Assembly: GCA_009377755.1 (NCBI GenBank)
Contig: WHTM01000008.1
Span: 1 to 64,000, forward strand
Direction of reading: 5' to 3'
DNA: 64,000 nucleotides
Origin: Hyphomicrobiales bacterium
GTDB taxonomy: Bacteria > Pseudomonadota > Alphaproteobacteria > Rhizobiales > Xanthobacteraceae
The translations under genes and the position numbers were made by a program. Of this stretch, positions 16,887 to 26,130 are shown one piece after another. Under the pieces are notes generated by a model. That model made no database searches, was not told the DNA's origin, and saw only the letters and a program-made list of their open reading frames with translations. Numbering within the stretch: the first letter of the stretch is position 1; every line of letters begins with the position of its first letter.

Positions 16887-18775
16887 GCCGTCCACTCGAT
16901 CGCGTAGGCGGAGGCATAGGCCGACATCGCTTTGCGGATGCGCTGCTCCACATCGGCCTTGGCATTGGCATCGGCGGCGGTCAGCGTGATCATGGCCTTG
17001 GTGCCCGCGGCATCATCCGGCTGCACCACGACCCCGACCTGTGCCTGCGCGCCCGCCACTTCGGCGAGCACGCCGGCGAATGTGCGCTGCGCCGCATCGC
17101 GCCGCAACTGCGGCTTGGCCGGCTTGCCGACGTCGGTGAGCGGCATGCGCGGCAGGATGGTGATGTCCTTCGGCGCCGCGGCGCGTTCGCTGATATTGTC
17201 TCGCACGAAGCGGTCCAATTCCTCGGTGGTGGCATTGGCATCGGCCACGAGCTGCACATAGGCGACCGGCAGCTCGCCGGCATAAGCGTCGGGCCTGCCG
17301 ACCGCGGCGGCAAGCAGCACGTCGGGATGCTTGAGCAAGGTCTCCTCGATCACCGTCGGATCGATGTTGTGGCCGCCGCGGATGATGACGTCCTTGGCGC
17401 GCCCCGTCAGCCACAGGAAGCCGTCGGTATCGAGACGGCCGAGGTCCCCGTTGTTGATCCAGCCGTCCTTGATCAGCACGCCCTGGTCGTAGCGGGAGTC
17501 GAGATATCCCGGCGTGATGCTCGGCCCCTTGGCGACGACGGCGCCGCTTTCGTCGACGGCGCAGTTGCGCTCGATCGCGCCGTCGGGCTTGAGCTTCACC
17601 ACGCGCACCTGGGTATACGGCAGACGGATGCCGGCGGAGCCGTATTTCGGATCGCCGTCGCGTGGCGCCTGGGTGATGTTCTGGGTGAACTCGGTCGAGC
17701 CGTAGCTCAACAGCATGCGCACGCCGGTGATTTGCTCGAGGTTGCGCGCGATCTCCGCCGGAAATGCAGTCGAGCCGGTGGTGGCGAACGGGCGCAGGGA
17801 GCTCAAATCCTCGCCGCGCGGCGGATTCTTCACCAGCGTTGCCAGCGTCGTCGGTACGCCGGACAGAATCGTAATCCGGAATTTCTCGACGAAGCGCCAG
17901 TAGTTCTCGATGAAGCGTTTGTCACGCGCGCCGAGCGGCGTCGGAATGACGATGTGCATGCCGTGCGCGACCGCCATAATGCCGCGGGAGATCATGCCGG
18001 CGATGTGGAACATCGGATAGTCGGAGAAGATCACGTCGTCCGGCCGGTGCGCCATTGCCCAGGCATTGGCCCAGCACTTGTAGCTGATGCCGCGGTGGGT
18101 GAGCTTGACCAGCTTCGGCGAGCCGGTAGTGCCGCCGGAATGCACCAGCACGGCGAGGTCATCAGGTTTGACATCGCGCGCAAACGTGAGCCGGTCGCCC
18201 GGCTGCCGCGCCGCCAGCGCGTCGAGGTCGCTGTCAGGCAGAGTCGCCCCGCCGGGGCCCGGCACCATGAGGACGCGCGTGCCGGCGGGGATCTCGCCGC
18301 GCACGCTTTGCAGGTTCTCCCATATCTCGTAGCCGGGCGTTGGGCCGAGCGCGACGACGACTTTGGCCTTGGTCGAGCGGATCAGCTCGATCACATGCAG
18401 CGGCTTGAGCATCCAGTTGATGCCGCAGGGAATGGCGCGGGCGAGCGCCCCAAGCGTCAGCGTGTAAAGCTGCGGCAGGGTGGGCAGCAGGAACAGCACG
18501 ACATCGCCAGGGCCGAGCCCATAAGAATGCAACAGGTTGGCGATCTGTGTCGAACGCTGCTTCAAGTCGCGATAGCTGAGGCGGACCGCCGCGCTGTCCG
18601 GGTCGCCGTCGGCGATATAGCTCAGTGCGATCTTGTCGGGATCACGGTCGCAGCCGCGCCTGACCCAGTCGTTGGCGTTCCAGGAAAAGATCCGGTCTTT
18701 CAGCGGGACACGCTCCAGAGCCTCCACGTCGCGGAGGTCGCGCATCGGGGAATCATAGATTTCGGGAACGGGCAT
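16883..18775 (-). CDS. Acyl-CoA synthetase (AMP-dependent, ANL superfamily)
   Basis: Encodes 630 residues. The AMP-binding P-loop is LVHSGGTTGSPKLVKLTHRG, the adenylate motif is in LLSYGSTEFTQN, and the hinge and C-terminal lid are DTDGFLWLTGRAKDVIIRGG. The C-terminal catalytic lysine segment VGKPAKPQLRRD is followed by an extra tail of about 70 residues. This tail is longer than in typical medium-chain synthetases, a feature of a subgroup often called acyl-CoA synthetase in alphaproteobacteria. Start chosen at 18775 (MPVPEIYDSP); the longer frame to 18889 adds non-homologous residues. First gene of a two-gene operon with the hydratase. Confidence 0.88.
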   Translation of the reverse strand: MPVPEIYDSPMRDLRDVEALERVPLKDRIFSWNANDWVRRGCDRDPDKIALSYIADGDPDSAAVRLSYRDLKQRSTQIANLLHSYGLGPGDVVLFLLPTLPQLYTLTLGALARAIPCGINWMLKPLHVIELIRSTKAKVVVALGPTPGYEIWENLQSVRGEIPAGTRVLMVPGPGGATLPDSDLDALAARQPGDRLTFARDVKPDDLAVLVHSGGTTGSPKLVKLTHRGISYKCWANAWAMAHRPDDVIFSDYPMFHIAGMISRGIMAVAHGMHIVIPTPLGARDKRFIENYWRFVEKFRITILSGVPTTLATLVKNPPRGEDLSSLRPFATTGSTAFPAEIARNLEQITGVRMLLSYGSTEFTQNITQAPRDGDPKYGSAGIRLPYTQVRVVKLKPDGAIERNCAVDESGAVVAKGPSITPGYLDSRYDQGVLIKDGWINNGDLGRLDTDGFLWLTGRAKDVIIRGGHNIDPTVIEETLLKHPDVLLAAAVGRPDAYAGELPVAYVQLVADANATTEELDRFVRDNISERAAAPKDITILPRMPLTDVGKPAKPQLRRDAAQRTFAGVLAEVAGAQAQVGVVVQPDDAAGTKAMITLTAADANAKADVEQRIRKAMSAYASAYAIEWTA

Positions 18776-19029
18776 GGAATGCAGGGCTATCGATGGTTGG
18801 GGCGCCGTACGGGCAAGGACGGCCGAGGATACAGCAGTATCCGGATCGGAAAAGCAACCTGCGCGTGGCGGATGGAATGATCCTGCCAATCCCGGCGAGG
18901 CCGCTTGCGAGCCTGGCCCACCGCCGCATACACTTGGGTCCAGTCGATCTGGGATGAACGGTTGCTACACCGTATCCCGCAAGGCCGCCGCGGGTGGCCA
19001 GTGCCATGCCTAAGGAGAGGGAACTTTCA

Positions 19030-19917
19030 ATGATTCGAGTCCGCAGGATCGCGCACGCCGACTTCGATACGCCGGATCTCGAGCGGCAAGTAGACTACTA
19101 CACCGAAATTCTCGGGCTCACGCTGGTGGCGAAGGAAAAGGACGCCGCCTATCTCGCCAATACCAACGACCACCATTCGGTGGTGCTGCGCCGCGCCTCC
19201 GAGGCACGCTGCGTGCGGCTTGCGTTCCAGACCGCGCCGGATGCCGATCTTGCGGCCTTCAAGAAGCAGGTGGAATCGCACGGGATCAAAGTCGAGTCGA
19301 AGAAGGACCCGGAGCCGACGATTCCCGAAATGCTCACCTTCGAGGACACCAAGGGCACCATCATGGAGGTGTTCCGCGAGCGCGAGCCGGTGGCGCAGCG
19401 CTTCGGCGAGAAGGGCATCGTCCCGCTCAAGCTCGGCCACGTCGCCTTCAACGTGGTCGACGTCAAGAAGGCCTCCGATTTCTATTGCGACGTGCTCGGC
19501 TTCCGCGTCTCCGACTGGATGGCGGACTTCTTCGTGTTCCTGCGCTGCAGCCCGGATCACCACACCATCAATCTGGTCGACAGCAAGCGCTCGAAGATGC
19601 ACCACATCGCTTTCGAGCTGCGCAACTGGGGGCACCTGCAGACCGCCTGCGACTTCCTCGCCACCAAGGGCTACCCGCTGATCTGGGGCCCGGGGCGGCA
19701 CGGCATCGGCCACAATCTGTTCGCCTATCACCGCAATCCCGACGGGCAGATCGTCGAACTGTTCGCCGAGCTCGACCGCATCAATGATGAGGACCTCGGC
19801 TACTTCGAGCCGCGGCCGTGGCACAAGGATCGCCCGCAGAAGCCGAAGGTGTGGGCGAAGGATCCCTCCGCCTCCAACATCTGGGGCATCATGCCGCCGG
19901 CGGATTTCCTCGACTGA
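19030..19917 (+). CDS. VOC family extradiol-type dioxygenase
   Basis: A 295-residue protein with two vicinal-oxygen-chelate modules. The first begins IAHADFDTPDLERQVDYYTE; the second, LGHVAFNVVDVKKASDFYCD, leads to DHHTINLVDSKRSKMHHIAF and NPDGQIVELFAEL. The His-His-Glu iron triad of extradiol ring-cleaving enzymes can be read in the second module (GHVAF, HHIAF, IVELFAE). It probably opens a catecholic ring, in keeping with the intradiol dioxygenase downstream. A strong AAGGAGAGG lies before the ATG at 19030, which fixes the start. Specific substrate unknown. Confidence 0.85.
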   Translation: MIRVRRIAHADFDTPDLERQVDYYTEILGLTLVAKEKDAAYLANTNDHHSVVLRRASEARCVRLAFQTAPDADLAAFKKQVESHGIKVESKKDPEPTIPEMLTFEDTKGTIMEVFREREPVAQRFGEKGIVPLKLGHVAFNVVDVKKASDFYCDVLGFRVSDWMADFFVFLRCSPDHHTINLVDSKRSKMHHIAFELRNWGHLQTACDFLATKGYPLIWGPGRHGIGHNLFAYHRNPDGQIVELFAELDRINDEDLGYFEPRPWHKDRPQKPKVWAKDPSASNIWGIMPPADFLD

Positions 19918-20010
19918 CTGGCGCGTGAGCCGCAAAAGCGGGAACCGGTTTGGCGAAGAGATCATGCGCCGACGATAAATGGAGCGGCAGCAACCAAGGC
20001 GAGGGCAGCG

Positions 20011-20397
20011 ATGAGCGCGTCCGCACAGGATCGGATCAACGCGCTGACACAGCGCATGCTGAAGAAGAAGTTGTATGTCGTCTTGTCCACGCCGCTCGAC
20101 GGCGGAGCCGAAAAGCTGGTCGCGCATTTGCCGGCGCATCTCGAATACATGATCGCCAACGAGAAGAAAGGCATCGTGTTCGCGTCTGGTCCGTTGTCGG
20201 AAGCCGACGGCGGCCAGAAGGGCCGCGGCCTGACCGTCCTGCGGGCCGCGAGCAACGAGGAAGCGCGAAAGATCGCGGAGCAGGATCCGTTCGTCATCCA
20301 CGGCGTGCGCAGCTTCGAGGTACGTGAGTGGACGGTGATGGAAGGCTCGTTCGGCGTGACGGTGAATTTCTCCGATCAGTCGATGAGCGTGGCGTAG
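20011..20397 (+). CDS. YciI family protein
   Basis: A 128-residue single-domain protein with the ferredoxin-like YciI fold: LKKKLYVVLSTPLDG, AHLPAHLEYMIANEKKG, FASGPL, and the closing DPFVIHGVRSFEVREW. YciI-like proteins act as small dehydrochlorinases or isomerase-like helpers in aromatic catabolism (related to muconolactone isomerase). The position between two dioxygenase genes suggests such an accessory role. This is inference. The preceding 90 bases have no gene. Confidence 0.85.
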   Translation: MSASAQDRINALTQRMLKKKLYVVLSTPLDGGAEKLVAHLPAHLEYMIANEKKGIVFASGPLSEADGGQKGRGLTVLRAASNEEARKIAEQDPFVIHGVRSFEVREWTVMEGSFGVTVNFSDQSMSVA

Positions 20398-20406
20398 CCA
20401 ACATTC

Positions 20407-20498
20407 GTCATGGCCGGGCTTGTCCCGGCCATCCACGTCTTTACTGTACCGCCGCTGCAAAAGAACGTGGATGCCCGGCACAAGGCCGGGCATGACGG
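20407..20498. repeat. Palindromic repeat family R2 (GTCATGGCCGGG)
   Basis: A near-perfect inverted repeat. GTCATGGCCGGGCTTGTCCC continues to ATCCACGT, and after a 25-base loop ACGTGGATGCCCGGCACAAG continues to GGGCATGAC. Each arm also contains a small internal dyad. This layout is the well-known Bradyrhizobium-type palindromic intergenic element. It lies between the YciI and dehydrogenase genes and could fold strongly in RNA. One copy only in this window. Confidence 0.75.
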
Positions 20499-20519
20499 CG
20501 GAGAGCGAAAGGGCGTACA

Positions 20520-21395
20520 ATGCAGACCATCGGCCTCGTCGGCGTCGGCAAGATCGGCTTGCCGATCGCGGAAAACCTGATCAAGAGCGGTTTCCGCGTG
20601 CTCGGCTATCGCCGTAGTCCGATGCCGGAGTTTGAACAGCTCGGCGGTGCCGCCGCCCGTTCGCCGGCGGACGTCGGCGCGCAGGCCGACATCGTGCTCA
20701 CCTGCCTGCCGTCGTCGGAAGCGCTGGACGACGTCATCCAGGGTGCGGACGGTCTCGTTGGCTCGGCGCGGCCGGGGCAGATCGTGGTCGAACTCGGCTC
20801 GCATCCGCTTGGCGTCAAGCAAGGGCAAATCGCCCCGCTCGCCGCCAAGGGCGCGGTATTCATCGACGGCGAGGTGAGCGGCACGCCGGGGATGGTGGCG
20901 GCGCGCAAGGGCGTCGTCTATCTCGGCGGCGATGCCGACGCCTGCAAGCGGCTCGAGCCGGCGATCGCCGGCTTTGCCGACTCCTGCATCTACTTCGGTC
21001 CGTTCGGCGCGGCGAGCAAGGTGAAGCTGGTCAACAACCTGCTGGTGGCCGTGCATATCGCGGCTGCCGCCGAGGCGATGGCGCTCGGCCTGAAGGCCGG
21101 CGTCGACGTCGACCTGATGATCAAGGCGGTGGCGACCGGCAGCGGCGGGTCGACCCAGTTCGGGATCCGCGCGCCGTGGATGGCGGAGAAGCGCTTCCTG
21201 CCGGTGCAGGGCGCCATTCCGGCGCTGGCGCATTATTTCGATCTGATCGGCGAGTTCGCGGATCAGACCGGCGTCGCGACGCCGATTCTCGACCGGGTCG
21301 CCGATCTCTATCGGCAGGCGATGGACAAGGGCTACGGTGATCGCGACGTGGCCGTGATGGTGGAGTTCATCGGCTCCTTGCCGCGCAACGGCTGA
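20520..21395 (+). CDS. NAD(P)-dependent beta-hydroxyacid dehydrogenase
   Basis: A 291-residue member of the 3-hydroxyisobutyrate dehydrogenase/6-phosphogluconate dehydrogenase superfamily. The Rossmann dinucleotide motif GLVGVGKIGLPIAENLIKSG starts the protein. The substrate motif DGEVSGTPGMVAARKG follows, and the catalytic lysine lies in GAASKVKLVNNLL. It oxidises or reduces a small beta-hydroxy acid. It sits between the YciI and MetE-like genes in the ring-cleavage cluster, where it may act on a C4-C5 product. The exact substrate is not deducible. Confidence 0.87.
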   Translation: MQTIGLVGVGKIGLPIAENLIKSGFRVLGYRRSPMPEFEQLGGAAARSPADVGAQADIVLTCLPSSEALDDVIQGADGLVGSARPGQIVVELGSHPLGVKQGQIAPLAAKGAVFIDGEVSGTPGMVAARKGVVYLGGDADACKRLEPAIAGFADSCIYFGPFGAASKVKLVNNLLVAVHIAAAAEAMALGLKAGVDVDLMIKAVATGSGGSTQFGIRAPWMAEKRFLPVQGAIPALAHYFDLIGEFADQTGVATPILDRVADLYRQAMDKGYGDRDVAVMVEFIGSLPRNG

Positions 21396-21445
21396 GCCCC
21401 ACATTCGGTTCACCGACCACCTCTCAAGACGCATGGGAGCGACTC

Positions 21446-22498
21446 GTGCCCGCAAAACTGTTGCCGACGACGCTGGTCGGGTCCTATCCGCAGCCGGAAT
21501 GGCTGATCGACTGGGTGAAGCTGTCCAAGCAGGTGCCGCGGATACGGGCCACCGATCTGTGGCTGGTTGCGCCCAACGACCTCGAAGCCGCGCAGGACGA
21601 CGCCACCGTACTGGCGATCCGCGATCAGGAGCGTGCCGGCGTCGACATCGTTACCGATGGAGAGCAGCGGCGCGAGAGCTATTCCAACCGCTTCGCCACC
21701 GCGCTCGACGGCATTGACGTGGAGCGGCCCGGCACCAGGCTCAACCGCAGCGGCCGGCCGATCCCGGTGCCGCGGGTGGTCGGGCCGATCCGGCGGCGGC
21801 AGCCGATCCTCGAGCGGGACCTCGAAGTGCTGCGCGCCAGCACCGACCGCATGGTCAAGGCGACGGTGCCCGGCCCGTTCACCATGGGCAAGCAGGCGCA
21901 GGACGACTTCTACGGCAGCGAGGAAGCGGTGGCGATGGACTATGCGGCCGCGGTCAATGCCGAGATCAAGGACCTGTTCGCGGCCGGCGCCGACGTGGTG
22001 CAGATCGACGAGCCGTGGATGCAACAGCATCCCGAGAAGGCGCGGCAATACGGGCTCGCCGCGCTCGACCGCGCGCTCGACGGCGTGCGCGGCACGGTCG
22101 CGGTGCACCTGTGCTTTGGCTACGCGGCCGTCGTTCACGATAAGCCGGAAGGCTATTCGTTCCTGGCGGAGCTTGAAAATTCCAAGGCGCAGCAGATATC
22201 GATTGAAGCGGCGCAACCACGGCTCGACTACGCGGTGCTGGCGCGGCTGCCGTCGAAGACCATCATCCTCGGGGTCATCGACCTGGCGGACTCCGCAGTC
22301 GAGACTCCGGACACGGTTGCTGAGCGGATTCGGCGCGCTTTGCCGCATGTTCCGGCCGAACGGATCATCGTCGCACCGGATTGTGGTATGAAGTACCTGC
22401 CGCGGGAGATCGCGTTTGGCAAGATGGCCGCCATGGTCGAAGGCGCCGCGATCGTCCGCCGCGAGATCGAGGCCAGCAGCCAGACGGGCCGCACCTGA
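21446..22498 (+). CDS. MetE C-terminal-like zinc methyltransferase
   Basis: Encodes 350 residues from a GTG. It is equivalent to the catalytic half of cobalamin-independent methionine synthase: VGSYPQPEW at the start, VTDGEQRRESY, VQIDEPWMQ, and the zinc ligands in VHLCFGY and APDCGMKYLP. Stand-alone proteins of this type include methyltransferases for donors other than 5-methyl-THF-triglutamate and the epoxyalkane:CoM transferases. Being placed directly before an intradiol dioxygenase hints at handling a methoxy-derived methyl group or a thiol adduct. That role is inference. Confidence 0.82.
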   Translation: MPAKLLPTTLVGSYPQPEWLIDWVKLSKQVPRIRATDLWLVAPNDLEAAQDDATVLAIRDQERAGVDIVTDGEQRRESYSNRFATALDGIDVERPGTRLNRSGRPIPVPRVVGPIRRRQPILERDLEVLRASTDRMVKATVPGPFTMGKQAQDDFYGSEEAVAMDYAAAVNAEIKDLFAAGADVVQIDEPWMQQHPEKARQYGLAALDRALDGVRGTVAVHLCFGYAAVVHDKPEGYSFLAELENSKAQQISIEAAQPRLDYAVLARLPSKTIILGVIDLADSAVETPDTVAERIRRALPHVPAERIIVAPDCGMKYLPREIAFGKMAAMVEGAAIVRREIEASSQTGRT

Positions 22499-22528
22499 AG
22501 GACTCCAACCCCTGTTGGGAGCGAACCA

Positions 22529-23410
22529 ATGACCTACGTCACCGAAGACAATCTCACCGGCATCGCGCTCGAGCGGTGGCAGAAGACTCCCGACCTGCGG
22601 CTGCGCGAGGTCATGACCTCGCTGATCAAGCATCTGCATGCGTTCGTGCGCGAGACCGAGCCGACCGAGAAGGAATGGTTCACCGCGATCGAGTGGCTGA
22701 CGCGCACCGGTAAGATGTGCACCGACAAGCGGCAGGAGTTCATCCTCACCTCCGACGTGCTCGGCGTCAGCATGCTGGTCGACGCGATCAACCATCGCTT
22801 CGATACCGGCGCGACGCCGACGACGGTCGAGGGGCCGTTCCACGTCGCCGATGCGCCGGAGGTCGCCAATGGCGGCGACATGGCAAAAGGCGCGCCGGGC
22901 ACCCCGTGTTATGTTACCGGCACCGTGCGCGGCCTCGACGGCCGACCGGTCGGCGGCGCGGTGCTCGACCTGTGGCAGACCGACGGCGAGGGTCTCTACG
23001 AGGCGCAGCGTGACAACATAACCGGCCCGTGGATGCGCGGCCTGTATCACACGCAGCCCGACGGCTCGTTCCGGATCCGCACGGTTGCGCCGATCGCCTA
23101 TTCGATTCCGATGGACGGGACCGTCGGCGAACTCGTGCAGCACGCGAAGGTGCCGTACATGCGGCCGGCCCACATTCACTTCTGCATCGCGGCGAACGGC
23201 TATCACCGGGTGGTGACGCACCTGTTCCAGGACGGCGACAAGTTCATCGAGACGGACGCCGTCTACGGCGTGAAGTCGCCGCTGATCGTCGATTTCAAGC
23301 TGAAGCAATCCGGCAAGACGCCGGCCGGCGAAATGCTGGACACGCCGTTCTACGAAGTGGCGTTCGATTTCGTGCTGCAGCCGCAGGCACAGGCGATCGC
23401 CGCCGAGTAG
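22529..23410 (+). CDS. Intradiol ring-cleavage dioxygenase (hydroxyquinol/catechol 1,2-type)
   Basis: A 293-residue non-haem Fe(III) dioxygenase. The helical N-terminal linker (first 95 residues) matches catechol/hydroxyquinol 1,2-dioxygenases. The fold core starts at TTVEGPFHVADAPEV. The iron ligands are two tyrosines (GEGLYEAQ, MRGLYHT) and two histidines (RPAHIHFCI). It splits the ring between the two hydroxyls to give a muconate or maleylacetate. The length and spacing favour the hydroxyquinol group, but I cannot settle this by eye. ATG start follows a GGGAGCGA Shine-Dalgarno. Confidence 0.88.
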   Translation: MTYVTEDNLTGIALERWQKTPDLRLREVMTSLIKHLHAFVRETEPTEKEWFTAIEWLTRTGKMCTDKRQEFILTSDVLGVSMLVDAINHRFDTGATPTTVEGPFHVADAPEVANGGDMAKGAPGTPCYVTGTVRGLDGRPVGGAVLDLWQTDGEGLYEAQRDNITGPWMRGLYHTQPDGSFRIRTVAPIAYSIPMDGTVGELVQHAKVPYMRPAHIHFCIAANGYHRVVTHLFQDGDKFIETDAVYGVKSPLIVDFKLKQSGKTPAGEMLDTPFYEVAFDFVLQPQAQAIAAE

Positions 23411-23482
23411 CCCATCCGGCAAACGCAGCGTACGTCGACGGACGGAGGAGTCCTTGTGGACCCTCCGGGCCGTTTGTTCCCG

Positions 23483-23758
23483 TCAGTACCGGCGCCGCCG
23501 AAGCGGCGCGGGCGTGTCGCTGCCGTGCACCGAGCCGTAGACGCCCGGCCCGTAGAGGTCGCGCGTGCATCGGCCGCCGGTCCCGCTGATGCTGGCGAGA
23601 CACTGGGCTCGGCTGTAGAACCCGCAATTGACCGTCGACCAGTCGTAGTGCGCGCAATAACGGATCCCTTGCGCTTGCGTCGCGTTGCCTGCGTCGATGG
23701 CCAGTGTCGCGAGCAGGGCGCCACCCGCGATCAAACCGGAAGCGATGAACTGGCGCAT
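23483..23758 (-). CDS. DUF3551 small secreted protein
   Basis: A 91-residue protein with a signal-peptide-like start (MRQFIASGLIAGGALLATLA). The mature part has the DUF3551 cysteine pattern: IRYCAHYDWSTVNCGF, AQCLAS, SGTGGRCTRD. This family is abundant in Bradyrhizobium and Xanthobacteraceae, exported, and of unknown function. The four cysteines probably form two disulphides in the periplasm. It ends in an arginine-rich tail. No operon partner; the next gene on this strand lies 117 bases further on. Confidence 0.85.
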   Translation of the reverse strand: MRQFIASGLIAGGALLATLAIDAGNATQAQGIRYCAHYDWSTVNCGFYSRAQCLASISGTGGRCTRDLYGPGVYGSVHGSDTPAPLRRRRY

Positions 23759-23874
23759 GCGAGTCTCCTGTCATGTCCGTGGACCGATAAGTGTTGGTGT
23801 CTTCGCGTCGATGTCAGGTTCAAACCTGCGCCGTCCGGGAAGGTTCCACAGACGCGCGCCGGATGGCCATCACA

Positions 23875-24711
23875 TTACGGCGGAATACCGTTCGTCTTGG
23901 AAATATAGGCACGCACGGTCGGCAAGACAGCCGGCAGCTTCGCGCGGACCTCAGCCACGGTCATGCCAGGCCGGATTCGCGGATCGTACAGTATATTGAG
24001 GAGATACTGGTCATAAATGCCGAAGAATCCGAGCTGGACGTTGTCGTTGAACATGGTCCACGGAACGGAAGGGTCGTCGTTGATCGGGCCGAGCGCTTGC
24101 AGCAGCTCCTCGTAGGCGCAGTCATAGAAGACGAAATCGCCGGCATCGACCGGAAGGATGACGTCTGCATGCTGGATCCGATAAGCCGCGTCCTTGCGGA
24201 ATCCCGACAGGCATTGCGGATCGAGGGTGCGCTGAATGCGATCCGCTTGGCCTCGGCCGAAATAGGTGCGAATGGTGCGGGGGATATCGCGGTTGCGGAC
24301 CAGCCGCACGACGACATTGGCGGTCCTGCGGTTGTTCGTCATGGCGATGTCGAGATGCTCGACGTGGGCATGGATATGGGCGACGACCGCGGTGACCTGC
24401 GCGCGGCGGTCGGGCTTGCCGCGGTTCTCCACATAGACCCACACGGGCCCATCGAACTTGCGAATGCGATCGACCCGTCCGGCAAGATTGTACTCGGCGC
24501 CAAACGCGATCTTGAGGAATCCGCCGGTGATCTCCGCGTCGCTAAACGTGGTGCGCTGCTCGGCGCGGCGGCGGGCGATCTCGGCGTTTTCCGCCCCGGC
24601 CGGCCCGACATAGGCGGAGGCGAGCGTCAGCGCGGCGCCGGCGAGCACCAACGGCCGCAGCCGGAACCTCGCCACGGACGTGCCGCCGGTTGCGAGAGTG
24701 GGGACGCTCAT
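23875..24711 (-). CDS. DUF2927 family exported protein
   Basis: A 278-residue protein with an N-terminal signal peptide (RPLVLAGAALTLASAYVGPA, then GAENA). The DUF2927 body follows: ITGGFLKIAFGAEYNL, RIRKFDGPVWVYVENRG and ending in GMTVAEVRAKLPAVLPTVRA. DUF2927 proteins resemble metal-dependent peptidase-like secreted proteins, but their role is unknown. Start at 24711 gives a typical signal; the ATG at 24729 is nearly as good. The frame continues open to 25050, but that part lies antisense to the DUF971 gene. It is divergent from that gene, with 84 bases between. Confidence 0.8.
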   Translation of the reverse strand: MSVPTLATGGTSVARFRLRPLVLAGAALTLASAYVGPAGAENAEIARRRAEQRTTFSDAEITGGFLKIAFGAEYNLAGRVDRIRKFDGPVWVYVENRGKPDRRAQVTAVVAHIHAHVEHLDIAMTNNRRTANVVVRLVRNRDIPRTIRTYFGRGQADRIQRTLDPQCLSGFRKDAAYRIQHADVILPVDAGDFVFYDCAYEELLQALGPINDDPSVPWTMFNDNVQLGFFGIYDQYLLNILYDPRIRPGMTVAEVRAKLPAVLPTVRAYISKTNGIPP

Positions 24712-24795
24712 GGGTGCTTGCTGTAGCATAGCTGCGCCGAGCGCGCAGGGGCGCGCAGCCGCAATGCCCGTATTGGGAACGACATCGGGGACAAG

Positions 24796-25176
24796 ATGAT
24801 GACGACGCAGCAGGCCTGGCCGACGGAATTGCGTCTGCAGAAGGATCGGCGCGTTCTTCATGTCTCGTTCGACAGCGGCGAGGCATTCGCGCTCGATGCC
24901 GAATATCTGCGGGTCAGAAGCCCGAGCGCGGAGGTGCAGGGCCACTCGCCGGATGAGCGCAAGACCGTCGGCGGCAAGCGGGACGTGGCCATTCTGGAAG
25001 TCCACCCGGTCGGCAACTATGCCGTTCGGCTGGTCTTCGATGACCTGCATTCGACCGGGATTTTCAGCTGGGACTACCTGTTCGAGCTCGGCCGCAATCG
25101 CGAACGCTATTGGCGGGAATATCTCGACGAACTCACAGGCAAGAATCTGTCACGCGAGCCGACGCGGCGCGCGTGA
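24796..25176 (+). CDS. DUF971 family protein
   Basis: A 126-residue stand-alone DUF971 domain (PF06155, also the N-terminal domain of gamma-butyrobetaine hydroxylases). Typical segments: WPTELRLQKDRRVLHVSFDS, LDAEYLRVRSPSAEVQGH, and DDLHSTGIFSWDYLFELG. Stand-alone members often accompany Mrp/ApbC iron-sulphur carriers, but none is nearby. The first Met codons are 24796 and 24799. It ends 18 bases before the convergent L,D-transpeptidase gene. Confidence 0.87.
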   Translation: MMTTQQAWPTELRLQKDRRVLHVSFDSGEAFALDAEYLRVRSPSAEVQGHSPDERKTVGGKRDVAILEVHPVGNYAVRLVFDDLHSTGIFSWDYLFELGRNRERYWREYLDELTGKNLSREPTRRA

Positions 25177-25194
25177 CAGGGCGAGCACGACACC

Positions 25195-25797
25195 TCACTG
25201 CACGACGACCGTTGCACCGACCTTCACGCGATCATAGAGGTCGATCACATCCTCGTTGGTGAGGCGAAAGCAGCCAGACGACACGGCGGTGCCGATCGTC
25301 TCCGGCTCGTTGGAGCCGTGAATGCGGAACAGCGTGGAGCCGAGATACAGCGCGCGCGCGCCGAGCGGATTCTCCTCGCCGCCTTTCATGTGGCGCGGCA
25401 GATCAGGCCGGCGGCGCAGCATTTGCGGCGGCGGGGTCCAATCCGGCCATTCGCGCTTGGCGCTGACGCGATGGACACCGCGCCAGGTGAAGCCGATCCG
25501 ACCGACGCCGATGCCGTAGCGCAGCGCTTGGCCTTCGCCGGTGACCAGGTACAGCCGCCGTTCCCTGGTACTGATAACGATCGTGCCCGGCTTGTAGCGG
25601 CTGTTGAAAGAGACCGTCCGCCGCGACATCGGGCCGCTCCCGCCTCCGAACAGCCGTTCAAAGAAACCGCCGCTGGACCGCGACCGTTCGACCGGATGGG
25701 CCGAATCGAAGTTGGGCGGCGCAGCGAATGCCGTGACGGAAGCGCACACCATGGCCAGGATTGCCCCGAAGACCGCGGGGAGAACACGCGTACGCAT
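25195..25797 (-). CDS. L,D-transpeptidase (YkuD family)
   Basis: A 200-residue periplasmic enzyme with a signal peptide (VFGAILAMVCASVTAFAA) and one YkuD domain. The catalytic His-x14-17-Ser-x-Gly-Cys-x-Arg motif is clear in HGSNEPETIGTAVSSGCFRL. ISTRERRLYLV is the usual first strand. It forms 3-3 cross-links in peptidoglycan or anchors proteins to it. A glycine/serine linker (SRSSGGFFERLFGGGSG) precedes the domain. Start 25797 chosen over 25986, because the extension lacks a signal-like character. Confidence 0.9.
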   Translation of the reverse strand: MRTRVLPAVFGAILAMVCASVTAFAAPPNFDSAHPVERSRSSGGFFERLFGGGSGPMSRRTVSFNSRYKPGTIVISTRERRLYLVTGEGQALRYGIGVGRIGFTWRGVHRVSAKREWPDWTPPPQMLRRRPDLPRHMKGGEENPLGARALYLGSTLFRIHGSNEPETIGTAVSSGCFRLTNEDVIDLYDRVKVGATVVVQ

Positions 25798-26130
25798 TGC
25801 CGACCTCAAAAATTGCTCGCGCCGACGGTTCGGTCCGAAGGACGATTGCCGCAGGGCAGACCCAAATTCGCCATGAATCGGCCGATTCGGCAACCCGATT
25901 TTGCTGACAAGTTGGTGACGCGACATATTGCCCGACGCGGAATGCGCGCAATTCCCGAACGGCGGCGAAAGGGAGGCAAAAATCAAAGCCTGGCGTCTAC
26001 AACAAAGCGGCGCCTATGTGGCGCCCGTACCTCCCCAGCCGCGTTAACTGCTGGCCCTTATAGGAAAACCTCTCGGTTTCAACCAGAGGGCAAAGTTGGC
26101 GGAGCGCGCCGGATGCGATAAAAAGAACTG
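25798..26130. other. Intergenic region without identifiable gene
   Basis: The 333 bases between the L,D-transpeptidase and the mini porin-like gene carry no coding signal that I can support. Short AT-rich stretches near 26040-26125 (TTATAGGAAAACC and GATAAAAAGAAC) may include the promoter of the downstream small gene. Confidence 0.4.
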
